DNA of 38,658 bases, from contig JBHWOX010000040.1 of assembly GCA_043424615.1 (NCBI GenBank), positions 1 to 38,658 on the forward strand. The letters are read 5' to 3'. A program made the translations under genes and the position numbers. Below the pieces are notes generated by a model, which saw nothing but the letters and a program-made list of their open reading frames with translations, did no database searches and was not told the DNA's origin. Numbering within the stretch: position 1 is the first letter of the stretch; the number at the start of each line of letters is the position of its first letter. The stretch comes from JAUNQW01 sp043424615. GTDB lineage: Bacteria > Bacillota > Bacilli > Lactobacillales > Carnobacteriaceae_A. This document shows, piece after piece, positions 1 through 7,813 of this stretch.

Positions 1-56
1 CAACTCACCCTCATGACGTTCAAATTACTAAAGAAGCCCCTAACTATTCTAAATAA
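1..56 (+). CDS. C-terminal end of a + strand gene cut by the window edge
   Basis: The frame starting at base 3 is open from the edge and ends in TAA at 54-56. It encodes a short hydrophilic tail reading THPHDVQITKEAPNYSK. A strong terminator follows 21 bases later, which supports a real gene end on this strand. The frame at base 1 is also open (to base 63), but its reading is less protein-like and its stop sits closer to the hairpin. The family cannot be identified from 17 residues. Confidence 0.45.
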   Translation, partial: THPHDVQITKEAPNYSK

Positions 57-77
57 ATCATAAAGTGACATTTAAAA

Positions 78-115
78 AAGCCTGCCAGAATAAAATCTGG
101 CAGGCTTATTTTTTT
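78..115 (+). terminator. Rho-independent terminator of the left-edge gene
   Basis: A perfect 12-bp stem (78-89 with 96-107) has a 6-base loop and is followed by ATTTTTTT. The polarity of the T-run fits the + strand gene that ends at 56. Confidence 0.85.
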
Positions 116-157
116 ATCTGATTTGCGGGTCAAAAGGGCAATTTAAAGGCTTAACAT

Positions 158-190
158 AAAAAACGAGCATGATCACTCATGCCCGTTTTT
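158..190 (-). terminator. Terminator of the surface protein gene
   Basis: An AAAAACG-GCATGA stem with one A/C mismatch (166/183) is closed by a 4-base loop. On the minus strand it is followed by a T-run. It lies 22 bases beyond the stop codon of the LPXTG surface protein. The opposite side also has T's, so it may stop + strand read-through too. Confidence 0.8.
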
Positions 191-211
191 ATTAAGAGTT
201 AGACTCTTACA

Positions 212-1942
212 TTATTGGTCTTCTTTTTTACCATTTACAGCTAAACCTAAACCTGCAACGATTGCAGCGGCACCTAAGCCTAATCCTGCAACAGCAGCAC
301 CAGTTTGAGGTAATCCTTTAGCTGATTTAGCTTTCGCTTCTTTTGCTTTTTTAGAAGGTACAGCTACAACTTTAGTTCCTTTTTCATCTTTTTTATCTGT
401 TTTTCCTGCTGGTTTGATTTCTTTTCTTTCAACACCTTCAGTTTTGTTAGCTTGTGGTGTTAATTGAATGTAGTATTTACCATCTGCGCCTTTAGAAACA
501 TTGTATCCTTTGTTGATTTTAGAATTTTTAACTAAAGCTTCAGCTTGTTTGATTGCTTCTTCTTTAGTTTTGAATCCTTTATCAAAGTCAAATGTTTTTT
601 CAGTCGCATCTTTGTCATATTTAGCATCTGCTGAATCTTTGTCTTCAGATGGTTTATCAGCTGGTTTTTCCTCAGATGGTTTGTCAGCTGGTTTTTCTTC
701 TGAAGGTTTTTCTTCAGACGGTTTGTCAGCTGGTTTTTCTTCTGAAGGTTTATCAGCTGGTTTTTCAGCTTCTGCTGGAGAAAGAACGTAGTAGTATTTG
801 TCGTCTGCTCCTTGAGACACAGTGTAAGAGTTGTTTACTGGATCATTTTTAAGTGCTTCTTCAGCAGCTTTTTCAGCAGCTTCTTTAGTTGCAAATCCAG
901 TTTCATTGTTTTCTTCAGCTGGTTTTTCTTCTGAAGGTTTTTCTTCTGAAGGTTTTTCTTCTGAAGGTTTTTCAGCTTCTTTTGGTGAAAGAACGTAGAA
1001 GTATTTACCGTTCGCACCTTGAGAGACACTGTATGATTTGTTTACAGCATCATCTTTAAGCGCTTCTTCTGCGGCTTTAGTTGCTGCTGCTTCAGTAGCA
1101 TAACCTGTTTCATTGTTTTCTTCAGCTGCTGGTTTTTCTTCTGGAGTTTCACCTGCTTTTGGTGAAAGAACATAGTAGTATTTGCCGTTAGCGCCTTGAG
1201 AGACACTGTATGAATTGTTTACAGCATCATCTTTAAGCGCTTCTTCTGCGGCTTTGACTGCAGCTTCTTCAGTCGCATAGCCATTTTCATTTTGTTCTTC
1301 ATCTGTTAACTCAGGTTTTTCTCCTGGAGTTTCAGCTGCTTTTGGTGAAAGAACGTAGAAGTATTTACCGTTGGCACCTTGAGAGACACTATAAGAATTG
1401 TTTACAGCATCATCTTCAAGATCTTCTTCTGCAGCTTTGACTGCAGCTGCTTCAGTTGCGTATCCAGTTTCATTGTTTTCTTCAGCTGGTTTTGCTGATT
1501 TTTCTTCTGGAGAAAGCGCGTAGAAGTATTTACCGTTGGCACCTTGAGAGACGCTATATGATTTGTTTACAGCATCATCTTTAAGATCTTCTTCTGCGGC
1601 TTTAGCTGCAGCTGCTTCAGTCGCATAGCCTTCTTCATTGTTTTCTTCAGCTGGTGTTTCTTCTTTTGCTGTAGAATTTTCAGGTGTTGCTGCTTCGATA
1701 GAAAGAGTATAGTAATATTTACCATCTGCACCTTGGGTTACGCTGTATGAATTGTTTAATTCATCTTTTTTAAGAGCTGCTTCTGCGGCTTGTGCTGCCT
1801 CTTCAGGGGTAGCACTACCTTCAGCTGCATCAACTTGATGAGCTGCGGATACTGATAAAGTAGCAGCGACTGCAACGGATGCTGCACCGACTGCAAATTT
1901 ACGGATAGAATATTTGAAATCTTTATTGAATTCTTTTCTCAT
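212..1942 (-). CDS. YSIRK-signal, LPXTG-anchored repeat surface protein
   Basis: A sortase-anchored cell-wall surface protein of 576 aa. The N-terminus carries a YSIRK-type signal peptide (YSIRKFAVGAASVAV, then an alanine-rich core with probable cleavage near VDAA). The body has seven copies of a ~40-residue module with the pattern YATEAAA-KAAEEAL-DD-VN-SYSVSQGA-GKYYYVLSP. The modules are separated by Glu/Pro/Lys linkers that include repeated PSEEKP/PADKP units. The C-terminus has LPQTG near residue 544, a hydrophobic stretch and a short charged tail (KKEDQ). I chose the ATG at 1942 because GGAGG lies 8 bases upstream; an in-frame ATG 15 bases earlier lacks such a site. The gene is monocistronic with its own terminator. 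YSIRK signals direct secretion to the septum in cocci. The module family was not identified, so an adhesin or wall-spanning stalk role is inference. Confidence 0.9.
   Translation of the reverse strand: MRKEFNKDFKYSIRKFAVGAASVAVAATLSVSAAHQVDAAEGSATPEEAAQAAEAALKKDELNNSYSVTQGADGKYYYTLSIEAATPENSTAKEETPAEENNEEGYATEAAAAKAAEEDLKDDAVNKSYSVSQGANGKYFYALSPEEKSAKPAEENNETGYATEAAAVKAAEEDLEDDAVNNSYSVSQGANGKYFYVLSPKAAETPGEKPELTDEEQNENGYATEEAAVKAAEEALKDDAVNNSYSVSQGANGKYYYVLSPKAGETPEEKPAAEENNETGYATEAAATKAAEEALKDDAVNKSYSVSQGANGKYFYVLSPKEAEKPSEEKPSEEKPSEEKPAEENNETGFATKEAAEKAAEEALKNDPVNNSYTVSQGADDKYYYVLSPAEAEKPADKPSEEKPADKPSEEKPSEEKPADKPSEEKPADKPSEDKDSADAKYDKDATEKTFDFDKGFKTKEEAIKQAEALVKNSKINKGYNVSKGADGKYYIQLTPQANKTEGVERKEIKPAGKTDKKDEKGTKVVAVPSKKAKEAKAKSAKGLPQTGAAVAGLGLGAAAIVAGLGLAVNGKKEDQ
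455..1819 (-). repeat. Seven tandem ~120-180 bp coding repeats in the surface protein gene
   Basis: Each unit encodes a module starting G(Y/F)AT-like and ending (Y/F)-x-LSP or QLTP. Modules 2-5 are nearly identical, while the first and last are more diverged. Linkers vary from about 12 to 60 residues, and the linkers after modules 5 and 6 contain iterated PSEEKP/PADKP hexa- to decapeptides. Such arrays commonly change copy number by recombination. Confidence 0.85.
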
Positions 1943-2248
1943 GATAATAACCTCCATATCATTTTATGTGACCATTCGACACACAATTGAGAAACTAAAA
2001 AGACAGCAGAAGTTTGAACTGATTATAAAGCTATATACTTATATAATACTCCCCCAGAAAAACTTTATTGTCTTTCTAACTATGGACGTGATTACTCACT
2101 CATAGTCTAACCTTATTATAGGAAGAATTGCCTTTTAAATCAAGCTTTGACAGGCTTTTAGGCTCATTCTGTCTTCCTATTTCAGAGCTATTATTATTAT
2201 CGTTAACAGCTTTTACATGACTCTATTTGCTTTTTATATAAGCCAAGA
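1943..2248. other. 306-bp intergenic region upstream of the surface protein gene
   Basis: AT-rich and without a credible gene. It contains the GGAGG ribosome binding site (1951-1955) for the surface protein and a TATAAT on the minus strand (2022-2027). The TATAAT could serve as a -10 element with an ~80-base leader, but no convincing -35 was found. A 7-bp inverted pair, AGGAAGA (2120-2126) and TCTTCCT (2172-2178), is present, but I see no clear terminator for the gene that ends at 2249. Confidence 0.5.
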
Positions 2249-2857
2249 TTATTTATTTTTTATATTAATGTTGCCTTGCATGATGTGGTGGACTCTGTCT
2301 TGTAGATCAGCAACCACTTCTTCTTCAAACCAGGGATTCTTTTTCCGCCAGCCGATATTAAGAGGGGAGGGGTGAACTATTGGGAAGTATTCCGGCAAAT
2401 AGCAGTCATAATGGCGGACCGTTTCGGTTAAATTCCTTTCCATTTCTGATCCCAGATAGTATTTCATGGCATAGTTCCCAATCAAGACAGTCAATTGGAG
2501 GTCGGGCATGGTTGCCAGCAAGCGGTCGTTCCATTTTTTGGCAAAGTCTTTACGTGGGCCCTTATCCCCTTGCTTAGCTTTACCAGGAAAAAAGTAATCC
2601 ATGGGAACAATTCCAAAATAACCAGAGTCATAAAATTCTTTTTCATCGACTCCCAGCCATTGTCTGAGCAAGCGGCCGCTAGGGTCATCAAAAGGGCGAC
2701 CACTTTCTTGAGCCAAGCGGCCAGGCGCTTGGCTAGCAATTAAAATTTTGGCCGTAGGAGGGGCTTGAATGACGGGTTGCCAGCCTTTTTCTTTGAATTC
2801 AGCGTTTTCAGAATCAGCCATGATAGCATCGATGATTTGATCAAGGCTTTCAGCCAT
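2249..2857 (-). CDS. Uracil-DNA glycosylase superfamily protein
   Basis: A 202-aa single-domain cytosolic protein with the hallmarks of the uracil-DNA glycosylase superfamily (PF03167). The N-terminal active-site-like loop reads SQAPGRLAQESGRPFDDPSG, a hydrophobic strand reads LTVLIGNYAM, and the C-terminal DNA-intercalation-type motif is VHPSPLN. Superfamily members excise uracil or other damaged bases. The exact subfamily and substrate are not clear here, and the four Fe-S cysteines of family 4 enzymes are absent. It starts two bases after the hslO stop codon and shares its ribosome binding site region, so the two are almost certainly co-transcribed. Substrate range is inference. Confidence 0.8.
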   Translation of the reverse strand: MAESLDQIIDAIMADSENAEFKEKGWQPVIQAPPTAKILIASQAPGRLAQESGRPFDDPSGRLLRQWLGVDEKEFYDSGYFGIVPMDYFFPGKAKQGDKGPRKDFAKKWNDRLLATMPDLQLTVLIGNYAMKYYLGSEMERNLTETVRHYDCYLPEYFPIVHPSPLNIGWRKKNPWFEEEVVADLQDRVHHIMQGNINIKNK

Positions 2858-2859
2858 CT

Positions 2860-3750
2860 TTATTGCTCTCCTTCTGCTTGTTGGTAGATGTTTTTTAAGT
2901 CATCCATACTATAGTCGTAGGATTGCCGGCAAAATTGACAAGTGGCTGTGGCTCCCTCGTCTTCGTCCATCATGCTTTGAATGTCATCTGTCCCCAGTGA
3001 AATCATGGCGTCAGCAAAGCGTTCTTTAGAACAGGAGCAGTGAAAAGACAGCTCTTGTTCGCCTAAAACTTTCGGCTGGCCTCCTTGGCATAAGCGTTCT
3101 AAAATATCTTCCAAACTTTCTCCCTGCTCTAAGAGGGTGGTCAGAGGAGGCAAGCCGGCTAAGTTTTCTTCCACGGCTTGAATGCTTTCTTCACTCGCTT
3201 CTGGCATCATTTGAATCATGAATCCCCCGGCACACTTGACACTTTCATCTGCTTCTACTAAGACTCCTAAGCCAAAAGCGGAAGGAGTTTGTTCAGAAGT
3301 TGCCATATAATAGGTAAAATCTTCAGCAATTTCTCCTGAAACCAGATCTACTCGTCCCACATAGGGTTCTTTTAAGCCCAGGTCTTTGGTCACGATTAAC
3401 TCCCCGGGTAAGCCAACTGCTTTGGCAACATCTAGCTTTCCTTTGTCATTCAAATCCAGAGAAACATGAGGATGTTTGAGGTGGCCTTTGACTTGGCCTT
3501 GGCTATTAGCTTCCGTCACCATATAGCCGATGGGGCCGCTTCCTTGCAGGCGGACGGTCACCGTATCCTCCCCTTTTAACATACTCCCTAAAAATAAAGT
3601 TCCCGTCAAAGAACGTCCTAAAGCTGCTGTCGCGACACTCCAAGAGTCATGGCGTCTTTGTGCTTCTGCCACTGTTTGGCTGGTATCTGCAACAAATACT
3701 CGGACCTGGCCATCAAAGGCTAAGGCTCGGATTAATCGATCAGTGCTCAT
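2860..3750 (-). CDS. hslO: Hsp33 redox-regulated chaperone
   Basis: A 296-aa cytosolic holdase activated by oxidation and unfolding. The N-terminal Hsp33 fold (MSTDRLIRALAFDGQVRVF onward) is typical. The C-terminal zinc switch is complete: a CxC at Cys238/Cys240 and a CxxC at Cys271/Cys274 bind zinc in the reduced state and form disulfides under oxidative stress. Length is normal for the family. It heads a two-gene operon with the downstream glycosylase-like gene and lies directly downstream of groEL, separated from it by a terminator. Clustering of a protein-repair chaperone with a DNA-repair enzyme and GroESL suggests a stress-related neighbourhood. Confidence 0.97.
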   Translation of the reverse strand: MSTDRLIRALAFDGQVRVFVADTSQTVAEAQRRHDSWSVATAALGRSLTGTLFLGSMLKGEDTVTVRLQGSGPIGYMVTEANSQGQVKGHLKHPHVSLDLNDKGKLDVAKAVGLPGELIVTKDLGLKEPYVGRVDLVSGEIAEDFTYYMATSEQTPSAFGLGVLVEADESVKCAGGFMIQMMPEASEESIQAVEENLAGLPPLTTLLEQGESLEDILERLCQGGQPKVLGEQELSFHCSCSKERFADAMISLGTDDIQSMMDEDEGATATCQFCRQSYDYSMDDLKNIYQQAEGEQ

Positions 3751-3822
3751 CTCTTCCCTACTTTCTTTTTTATTTTCTCCATTATTATATGTGATTTTTT
3801 ATAGACCTTCAAAAAACAAAAA

Positions 3823-3846
3823 ACTCGACCTCAAAAGAGGCCGAGT
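3823..3846 (-). terminator. Terminator of groES-groEL
   Basis: A 10-bp stem, ACTCG-CCTC with GAGG-CGAGT, has one mismatch (3828/3841) and an AAAA loop. On the minus strand it is followed by a T-run (TTTTTGTTTTTT). It lies 22 bases past the groEL stop codon. Confidence 0.85.
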
Positions 3847-3868
3847 CGATGATTTAGTTGAGTTGGGC

Positions 3869-5491
3869 TTACATCATACCGCCCATGCCACCCATAGCTG
3901 CAGATGGATCAACTGCATTTTCTTCAGGAATATCAGCAATAGCTGCTTCTGAAGTTAAGAGTAAAGCGGCAACACTAGCTGCATTTTGTAAAGCAGAACG
4001 AGTCACTTTAGTTGGGTCAATGATTCCGTCGTCAATCATGTTAACGATTTGACCTGAAGCGGCATTGTAACCCATACCTTTTTCTTCATTTTTTAATTTT
4101 TCAACGATAACGCTAGCTTCAACCCCTGCGTTTTCAGCGATTTGGCGTACAGGTTCTTCTAAAGCGCGGCGAACGATGTCAACACCTGTGATTTCATCGC
4201 CTTCAGCATCAATATCATCCAAAGCATCGATGATGTTCACGTAAACGGTTCCCCCACCTGCAACAATACCTTCTTCAACTGCTGCGCGAGAAGCATTTAA
4301 GGCGTCTTCAATACGTAATTTACGTTCTTTTTGTTCGGTTTCAGTGGCAGCTCCGACACGGATAACAGCAACCCCACCTGCTAATTTAGCGATGCGTTCT
4401 TGTAATTTTTCAGCATCATAGGAAGAGTCTGTTTCTTCCGCTTGACGGCGTAATAAGTCCACGCGGGCTTCAACTGCTTCTGATGTTCCAGAACCTGATA
4501 CGATAGTCGTATCATCTTTAGTTACGGTGACGTTTTCAGCACGTCCTAATTGGTCAATGCTGGTGTTTTCTAATTCCAAACCAAGGTCTTCTGTAATCAC
4601 TTGTCCACCAGTTAGGATAGCGATATCTTCTAACATACCTTTACGACGGTCTCCAAATCCTGGTGCTTTCACCGCTACCACATTTAAAGTTCCACGGATT
4701 TTATTCAAGACAAGAGTTGGAAGAGCGTCGCCTTCAATATCATCAGCAATGATTAATAATGGAGCGTTTTGTTGCATGATTTGTTCAACGACTGGTAAGA
4801 TATCTTGAATGTTAGAGATTTTTTTGTCAGTGATTAAGATGTATGGATTTTCTAAGTTGGCTTCCATGTTTTCATCGTCAGTGACCATGTATTGAGATAA
4901 GTATCCGCGGTCAAATTGCATACCTTCAACCACGTCCATTGAGGTTTCAATTCCTTGTGAATCTTCAATGGTGATCACGCCATCGGTTCCAACTTTTTCC
5001 ATGGCGTCAGCTAATAATTCCCCAATGGCCTGGTCGCCAGATGAGATAGAGGCCACTTGAGAAATCGCTTCTTTGGATTTGATTTCAGTTGAGTTTTCTT
5101 TTAGAGCTTCAACAGCCGCTTGAGTCGCTTTTTCAATTCCGCGACGGATGCCTACTGGGTTAGCACCAGCCGTTACGTTTTTAGCTCCTTCACGAACAAT
5201 AGCTTGAGTTAAAACAGTAGCCGTTGTGGTTCCGTCCCCAGCAATGTCGTTCGTTTTGGTTGCCACTTCACTCACCAATTGAGCGCCCATGTTTTCAAAA
5301 CGGTCTTCTAATTCGATTTCGTTAGCGATGGTCACACCGTCATTGGTGATTTGTGGAGAACCATAGGATTTATCTAAAATAACGTTACGACCTTTTGGCC
5401 CTAAGGTTACTTTCACTGTGTTTGCTAATTTGTCAACACCTGCCAGCATTGCTGCACGTGCATCTTCTGAAAATTTAATATCTTTTGCCAT
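3869..5491 (-). CDS. groEL: Chaperonin GroEL (60 kDa)
   Basis: The 540-aa subunit of the tetradecameric ATP-driven folding chamber. Sequence hallmarks are the start AKDIKFSEDARAAML, the nucleotide-binding loop GDGTTTATVL, the LGPKGRNV loop, an AAVEEGIVAGGGT segment, and the C-terminal Gly-Met tail (GGMGGMM). It follows groES by 52 bases in one operon. Control is through the CIRCE operator upstream of groES, so HrcA repression and heat induction are expected. hrcA and dnaK are not in this window. Length and motifs are fully canonical. Confidence 0.99.
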   Translation of the reverse strand: MAKDIKFSEDARAAMLAGVDKLANTVKVTLGPKGRNVILDKSYGSPQITNDGVTIANEIELEDRFENMGAQLVSEVATKTNDIAGDGTTTATVLTQAIVREGAKNVTAGANPVGIRRGIEKATQAAVEALKENSTEIKSKEAISQVASISSGDQAIGELLADAMEKVGTDGVITIEDSQGIETSMDVVEGMQFDRGYLSQYMVTDDENMEANLENPYILITDKKISNIQDILPVVEQIMQQNAPLLIIADDIEGDALPTLVLNKIRGTLNVVAVKAPGFGDRRKGMLEDIAILTGGQVITEDLGLELENTSIDQLGRAENVTVTKDDTTIVSGSGTSEAVEARVDLLRRQAEETDSSYDAEKLQERIAKLAGGVAVIRVGAATETEQKERKLRIEDALNASRAAVEEGIVAGGGTVYVNIIDALDDIDAEGDEITGVDIVRRALEEPVRQIAENAGVEASVIVEKLKNEEKGMGYNAASGQIVNMIDDGIIDPTKVTRSALQNAASVAALLLTSEAAIADIPEENAVDPSAAMGGMGGMM

Positions 5492-5543
5492 ATTAATTCT
5501 TTCACCTCATATTAAAATTCTAGTCGATCAAGAGTAAATTGTC

Positions 5544-5831
5544 TTATTCTACGATTGCAATAATATCGTTTTCGCTAAGAGCTAAATAGTTTTTATCTTC
5601 GATGGCTAATTCAGTTCCAGCATATTTTTCAAAGATAACAGTGTCACCTTCTGACACTGCAATTTCACGAACGGACCCGTCTTCTAATTGAGTACCAGGA
5701 CCTACGGAAACAACCTGACCGGTTTGAGGTTTTTCTTTCGCTTGACCTGCTAATACCAAGCCACTGTCTGTAGTTTTTTCATCAACTTCAATAAGTTCAA
5801 GAATTACTCGATTTCCTAAAGGTTTAAGCAT
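5544..5831 (-). CDS. groES: Co-chaperonin GroES (10 kDa)
   Basis: The 95-aa co-chaperonin that caps the GroEL cylinder. It begins MLKPLGNRVILELIEVDEK, with the mobile-loop region KTTDSGLVL and the conserved C-terminal strand SENDIIAIVE. The start is the ATG at 5829-5831, preceded by GGAGGTC at 5837-5843. An upstream in-frame ATG would add nine residues, but it lacks a ribosome binding site and is not found in GroES. It is the first gene of the groES-groEL operon, directly behind a CIRCE element. Confidence 0.98.
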   Translation of the reverse strand: MLKPLGNRVILELIEVDEKTTDSGLVLAGQAKEKPQTGQVVSVGPGTQLEDGSVREIAVSEGDTVIFEKYAGTELAIEDKNYLALSENDIIAIVE

Positions 5832-5868
5832 GTAAAGACCTCCATAAATTAAAATCATAGTTACCGAA

Positions 5869-5895
5869 TTAGCACCCGAATGTAGCGAGTGCTAA
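5869..5895 (-). promoter_or_regulatory. CIRCE operator (HrcA binding site) of groESL
   Basis: Read on the minus strand, the site is TTAGCACTC, nine bases, then GGGTGCTAA. It matches the consensus TTAGCACTC-N9-GAGTGCTAA with a single mismatch in the second arm. It overlaps the expected transcription start, just downstream of TATAAT (5904-5909) and about 37 bases before the groES start codon. This is the classic position for HrcA repression. Confidence 0.93.
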
Positions 5896-5903
5896 TTACA
5901 TCT

Positions 5904-5940
5904 ATTATAATAATACATCCTATATTGAATTGCAAGTCAA
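5904..5940 (-). promoter_or_regulatory. Promoter of groES-groEL
   Basis: On the minus strand a perfect TATAAT (5904-5909) directly precedes the CIRCE element. Upstream are TTGCAA (5930-5935, spacing 20) and TTGACT (5935-5940, spacing 25), both longer than the ideal 17. An overlapping TATTAT (5907-5912) would give a 17-base spacing with TTGCAA. The promoter is vegetative-like, and the exact -10/-35 pairing is uncertain. Confidence 0.65.
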
Positions 5941-5976
5941 ATGGTCAAATAAAGTCAAAAAAATTAAAGCTCTCCT

Positions 5977-6004
5977 TTTACTTTGAAGAAATTACCGTTA
6001 TAAT
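5977..6004 (+). promoter_or_regulatory. Promoter of the CPBP protease gene
   Basis: TATAAT at 5999-6004 has a TTTACT -35-like hexamer at 5977-5982, with spacing 16. It is divergent from the groES promoter and about 30 bases before the proposed start codon at 6039. Confidence 0.5.
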
Positions 6005-6038
6005 GACACTTACAGCTTCTCGTGAAAGGATTATGATC

Positions 6039-6713
6039 GTGAAATTAAAAGATAACACACACATTTGGACGGCTCTATTGATTATAGTGACCTATGTCTT
6101 GGTCCAAGTCATCCCAGCCGTAGTGGTGGGGATACTGGCAGCCCTTTTTCCTGAACAGATTGACCTGTCTTGGACGGTTTATTCAACCGTCTTTGCTTTT
6201 GCCCTGGGGACGGTTCTCATCTTGGCGATTAATTACCAACGACGCTTCCAAACGCCGGCAGACCAACCCTCTTCGACTTGGGGACAGGTCCTCTTGTGGG
6301 CTGTCCTTGGTCTGGTTCTCTTACTCGCTAGCCAAAGCTTATCCTTTATTATTGAAGAATCGGTCTTTAATATTTCTTCCCAATCAGCCAATACCCAGCT
6401 CTTACTGGAACTGATCCAACAATATCCCTTGTTTATACTGGCTTCCTCACTATTTGCTCCTATTATGGAAGAATTTGTTTTTCGCAAAGCCATGTATGGC
6501 TCCTTGTCCTCTGCCACTGGCCGAGTGGGAGCAGCAGTTATCAGCTCTTTGGTCTTTGCATTCATTCATTTTGACGGCCACATTCTCGTCTATTCCGTTA
6601 TGGGCTTGATTTTCTGCTATCTTTATGAAAAAACGCACAGCATTTGGACGCCAATCTTAGCCCACTTGCTGATGAATTCTATTGCAGTAATCAGCGCCTT
6701 ATTCTTATCTTAA
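6039..6713 (+). CDS. CPBP-family intramembrane metalloprotease, YdiL-like
   Basis: A 224-aa multi-pass membrane protein of the CAAX protease/bacteriocin-processing (CPBP, Abi) family. From the GTG start, the metal and catalytic motif is EEFVFR (Glu144, Glu145, Arg149). The second motif is FAFIHF (His177) and the third is the AHLLMNS segment with His209 and Asn213. These correspond to the conserved EExxxR, FxxxH and HxxxN/D motifs. I chose the GTG at 6039 because AAAGGA lies 8 bases upstream; the in-frame ATG at 6033 is only 2 bases from it and the ATG at 6003 has no site. The next gene follows after 13 bases. Position beside groESL and a YdiK-like gene matches the B. subtilis ydiL locus. The substrate is unknown. 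Confidence 0.85.
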   Translation: MKLKDNTHIWTALLIIVTYVLVQVIPAVVVGILAALFPEQIDLSWTVYSTVFAFALGTVLILAINYQRRFQTPADQPSSTWGQVLLWAVLGLVLLLASQSLSFIIEESVFNISSQSANTQLLLELIQQYPLFILASSLFAPIMEEFVFRKAMYGSLSSATGRVGAAVISSLVFAFIHFDGHILVYSVMGLIFCYLYEKTHSIWTPILAHLLMNSIAVISALFLS

Positions 6714-6726
6714 AAGGGGTGAAAAG

Positions 6727-6924
6727 ATGAAAAATATAATTTTAGGGCGGATGGTTTTCTATTATGTCTTCTTCTTTTTATTCTTTTACCTGACCTTATC
6801 TAGTTTGAATAACCACGGGGGTTGGAACTTTTTAGCCCTTCTCAATGCTTTAATAGCGACCGCTGACTTGGTCAGAGCGCTCAAACTAAGCAAGGTATAC
6901 GTCCAAATAAAAAAACACCAATAA
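6727..6924 (+). CDS. Small YdiK-like membrane protein (DUF4305-like)
   Basis: A 65-aa protein with two hydrophobic segments: about residues 8-26 (FYYVFFFLFFYLTL region) and 33-48 (WNFLALLNALIATADL region). A basic tail ends IKKHQ. A clear ribosome binding site (AGGGGTG) precedes the ATG. The pattern of a short hydrophobic helix, a WNF motif and an ATxDL-x-RALKL segment resembles YdiK/DUF4305 proteins. The gene pair with an upstream CPBP protease next to groESL matches the B. subtilis ydiL-ydiK arrangement, though that comparison is from memory. Function is unknown. It is in an operon with the CPBP gene and ends in a strong bidirectional terminator. Confidence 0.75.
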   Translation: MKNIILGRMVFYYVFFFLFFYLTLSSLNNHGGWNFLALLNALIATADLVRALKLSKVYVQIKKHQ

Positions 6925-6933
6925 AAATTAAAA

Positions 6934-6968
6934 GGAACCCCTGCTGGCTTAGCAGGGGTTCCCTTCTT
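6934..6968. terminator. Bidirectional terminator between the ydiK-like gene and rex
   Basis: A perfect 12-bp stem, GGAACCCCTGCT (6934-6945) with AGCAGGGGTTCC (6951-6962), has a 5-base loop. TTCTTTT follows on the + side and TTTTAATTTTTAT on the - side. It can terminate both converging genes. Confidence 0.9.
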
Positions 6969-7002
6969 TTAAAATAAGTCTGTCAAAACAGATCCTCAAA
7001 AA

Positions 7003-7635
7003 TTAATCAATATTGTTTTCCATAAAATAATTTAAGATTTGTAATTCATTCCCTAAATCAACATTACGGACTCGAACATGGTCAGGAATATTCAATCGCT
7101 TGGTCGTGAAATTTAATATTCCTTCGATACCTGCTTCGACCAGCTGGTTGACAGCGGCTTGGGCATCATCGTTCGGAACGGTCAAGATAGCCGTCTTAAT
7201 CCCCAATCGAGGCACTTGCTCCTTGATATCCTCCATGGAATAAATTGGAATGCCATTTTTAACGGTATCGGTCAGATCTTCTCGAATGTCAAAGCCGACC
7301 GTAATACGGATGTTTTCTTCTGACCGCACATTTTCTTTTAATAGGGCTTCCCCTAAATTACCGACTCCTACGATGGCAACATGGACGATTTGTGAACGAT
7401 TCAACAATTGCTCGAAGAATTGATTCAATTCAGCGACATCATAACCGTAGCCCCGGCGTCCAAGTGTTCCTAAATAAGAAAAATCACGACGAATCGTAGT
7501 GGAGTCAATTTTCACAAGCTCACTCAGCTCTTGGGAAGATATTTTTTCTTTTTCATTTTCATGTAATGAGCGAAAAGCTCGCTGGTAAACCGGTAAACGT
7601 TTAGCTGTGGCTTTGGGGATATTACTTTCAGGCAT
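7003..7635 (-). CDS. rex: Redox-sensing transcriptional repressor Rex
   Basis: A 210-aa dimeric repressor that senses the NADH/NAD+ ratio and controls fermentative and anaerobic metabolism. The N-terminal winged helix includes ATAKRLPVYQRAF and SSQELSELVKIDSTTIRRDF. The C-terminal Rossmann domain has GVGNLGEALL. The ATG at 7635 is preferred because GGAGG is 6 bases upstream; the ATG at 7641 abuts that site. It is transcribed away from the ABC-F gene. A weak inverted repeat resembling a Rex operator lies just upstream (7658-7675), so autoregulation is possible but unproven. Confidence 0.96.
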   Translation of the reverse strand: MPESNIPKATAKRLPVYQRAFRSLHENEKEKISSQELSELVKIDSTTIRRDFSYLGTLGRRGYGYDVAELNQFFEQLLNRSQIVHVAIVGVGNLGEALLKENVRSEENIRITVGFDIREDLTDTVKNGIPIYSMEDIKEQVPRLGIKTAILTVPNDDAQAAVNQLVEAGIEGILNFTTKRLNIPDHVRVRNVDLGNELQILNYFMENNID

Positions 7636-7813
7636 GGCCATCCTCCTTCATTATGCTATGTACATATTTTAACAAATTAATTGAAAATAAGGCAGCTAAC
7701 TTTTATCATACCCTTTATTTTTCTTCCTGTACATTTTTATTTTTGCTGGGGTATTTATTTGTTTTTCTATGATAAACTAGATTTTGCATGATCTAAGAAA
7801 AGGAGCCGTAATT

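Noticed and set aside
501..1029. Long open frames on the opposite strand and in another frame inside the surface protein gene
   Set aside because: They are low-complexity products of the repetitive coding sequence, with no start signals or protein-like composition.
455..1819. CRISPR-like periodicity
   Set aside because: The repeats are in-frame coding modules of a surface protein with variable linkers, not short direct repeats with unique spacers.
4527..4808. Antisense open frame within groEL
   Set aside because: Typical shadow of a highly biased coding sequence.
7784..7813. Earlier TTG start for the ABC-F protein
   Set aside because: It would place the good ribosome binding site AAAGGAG inside the coding region and add residues not expected in the family.
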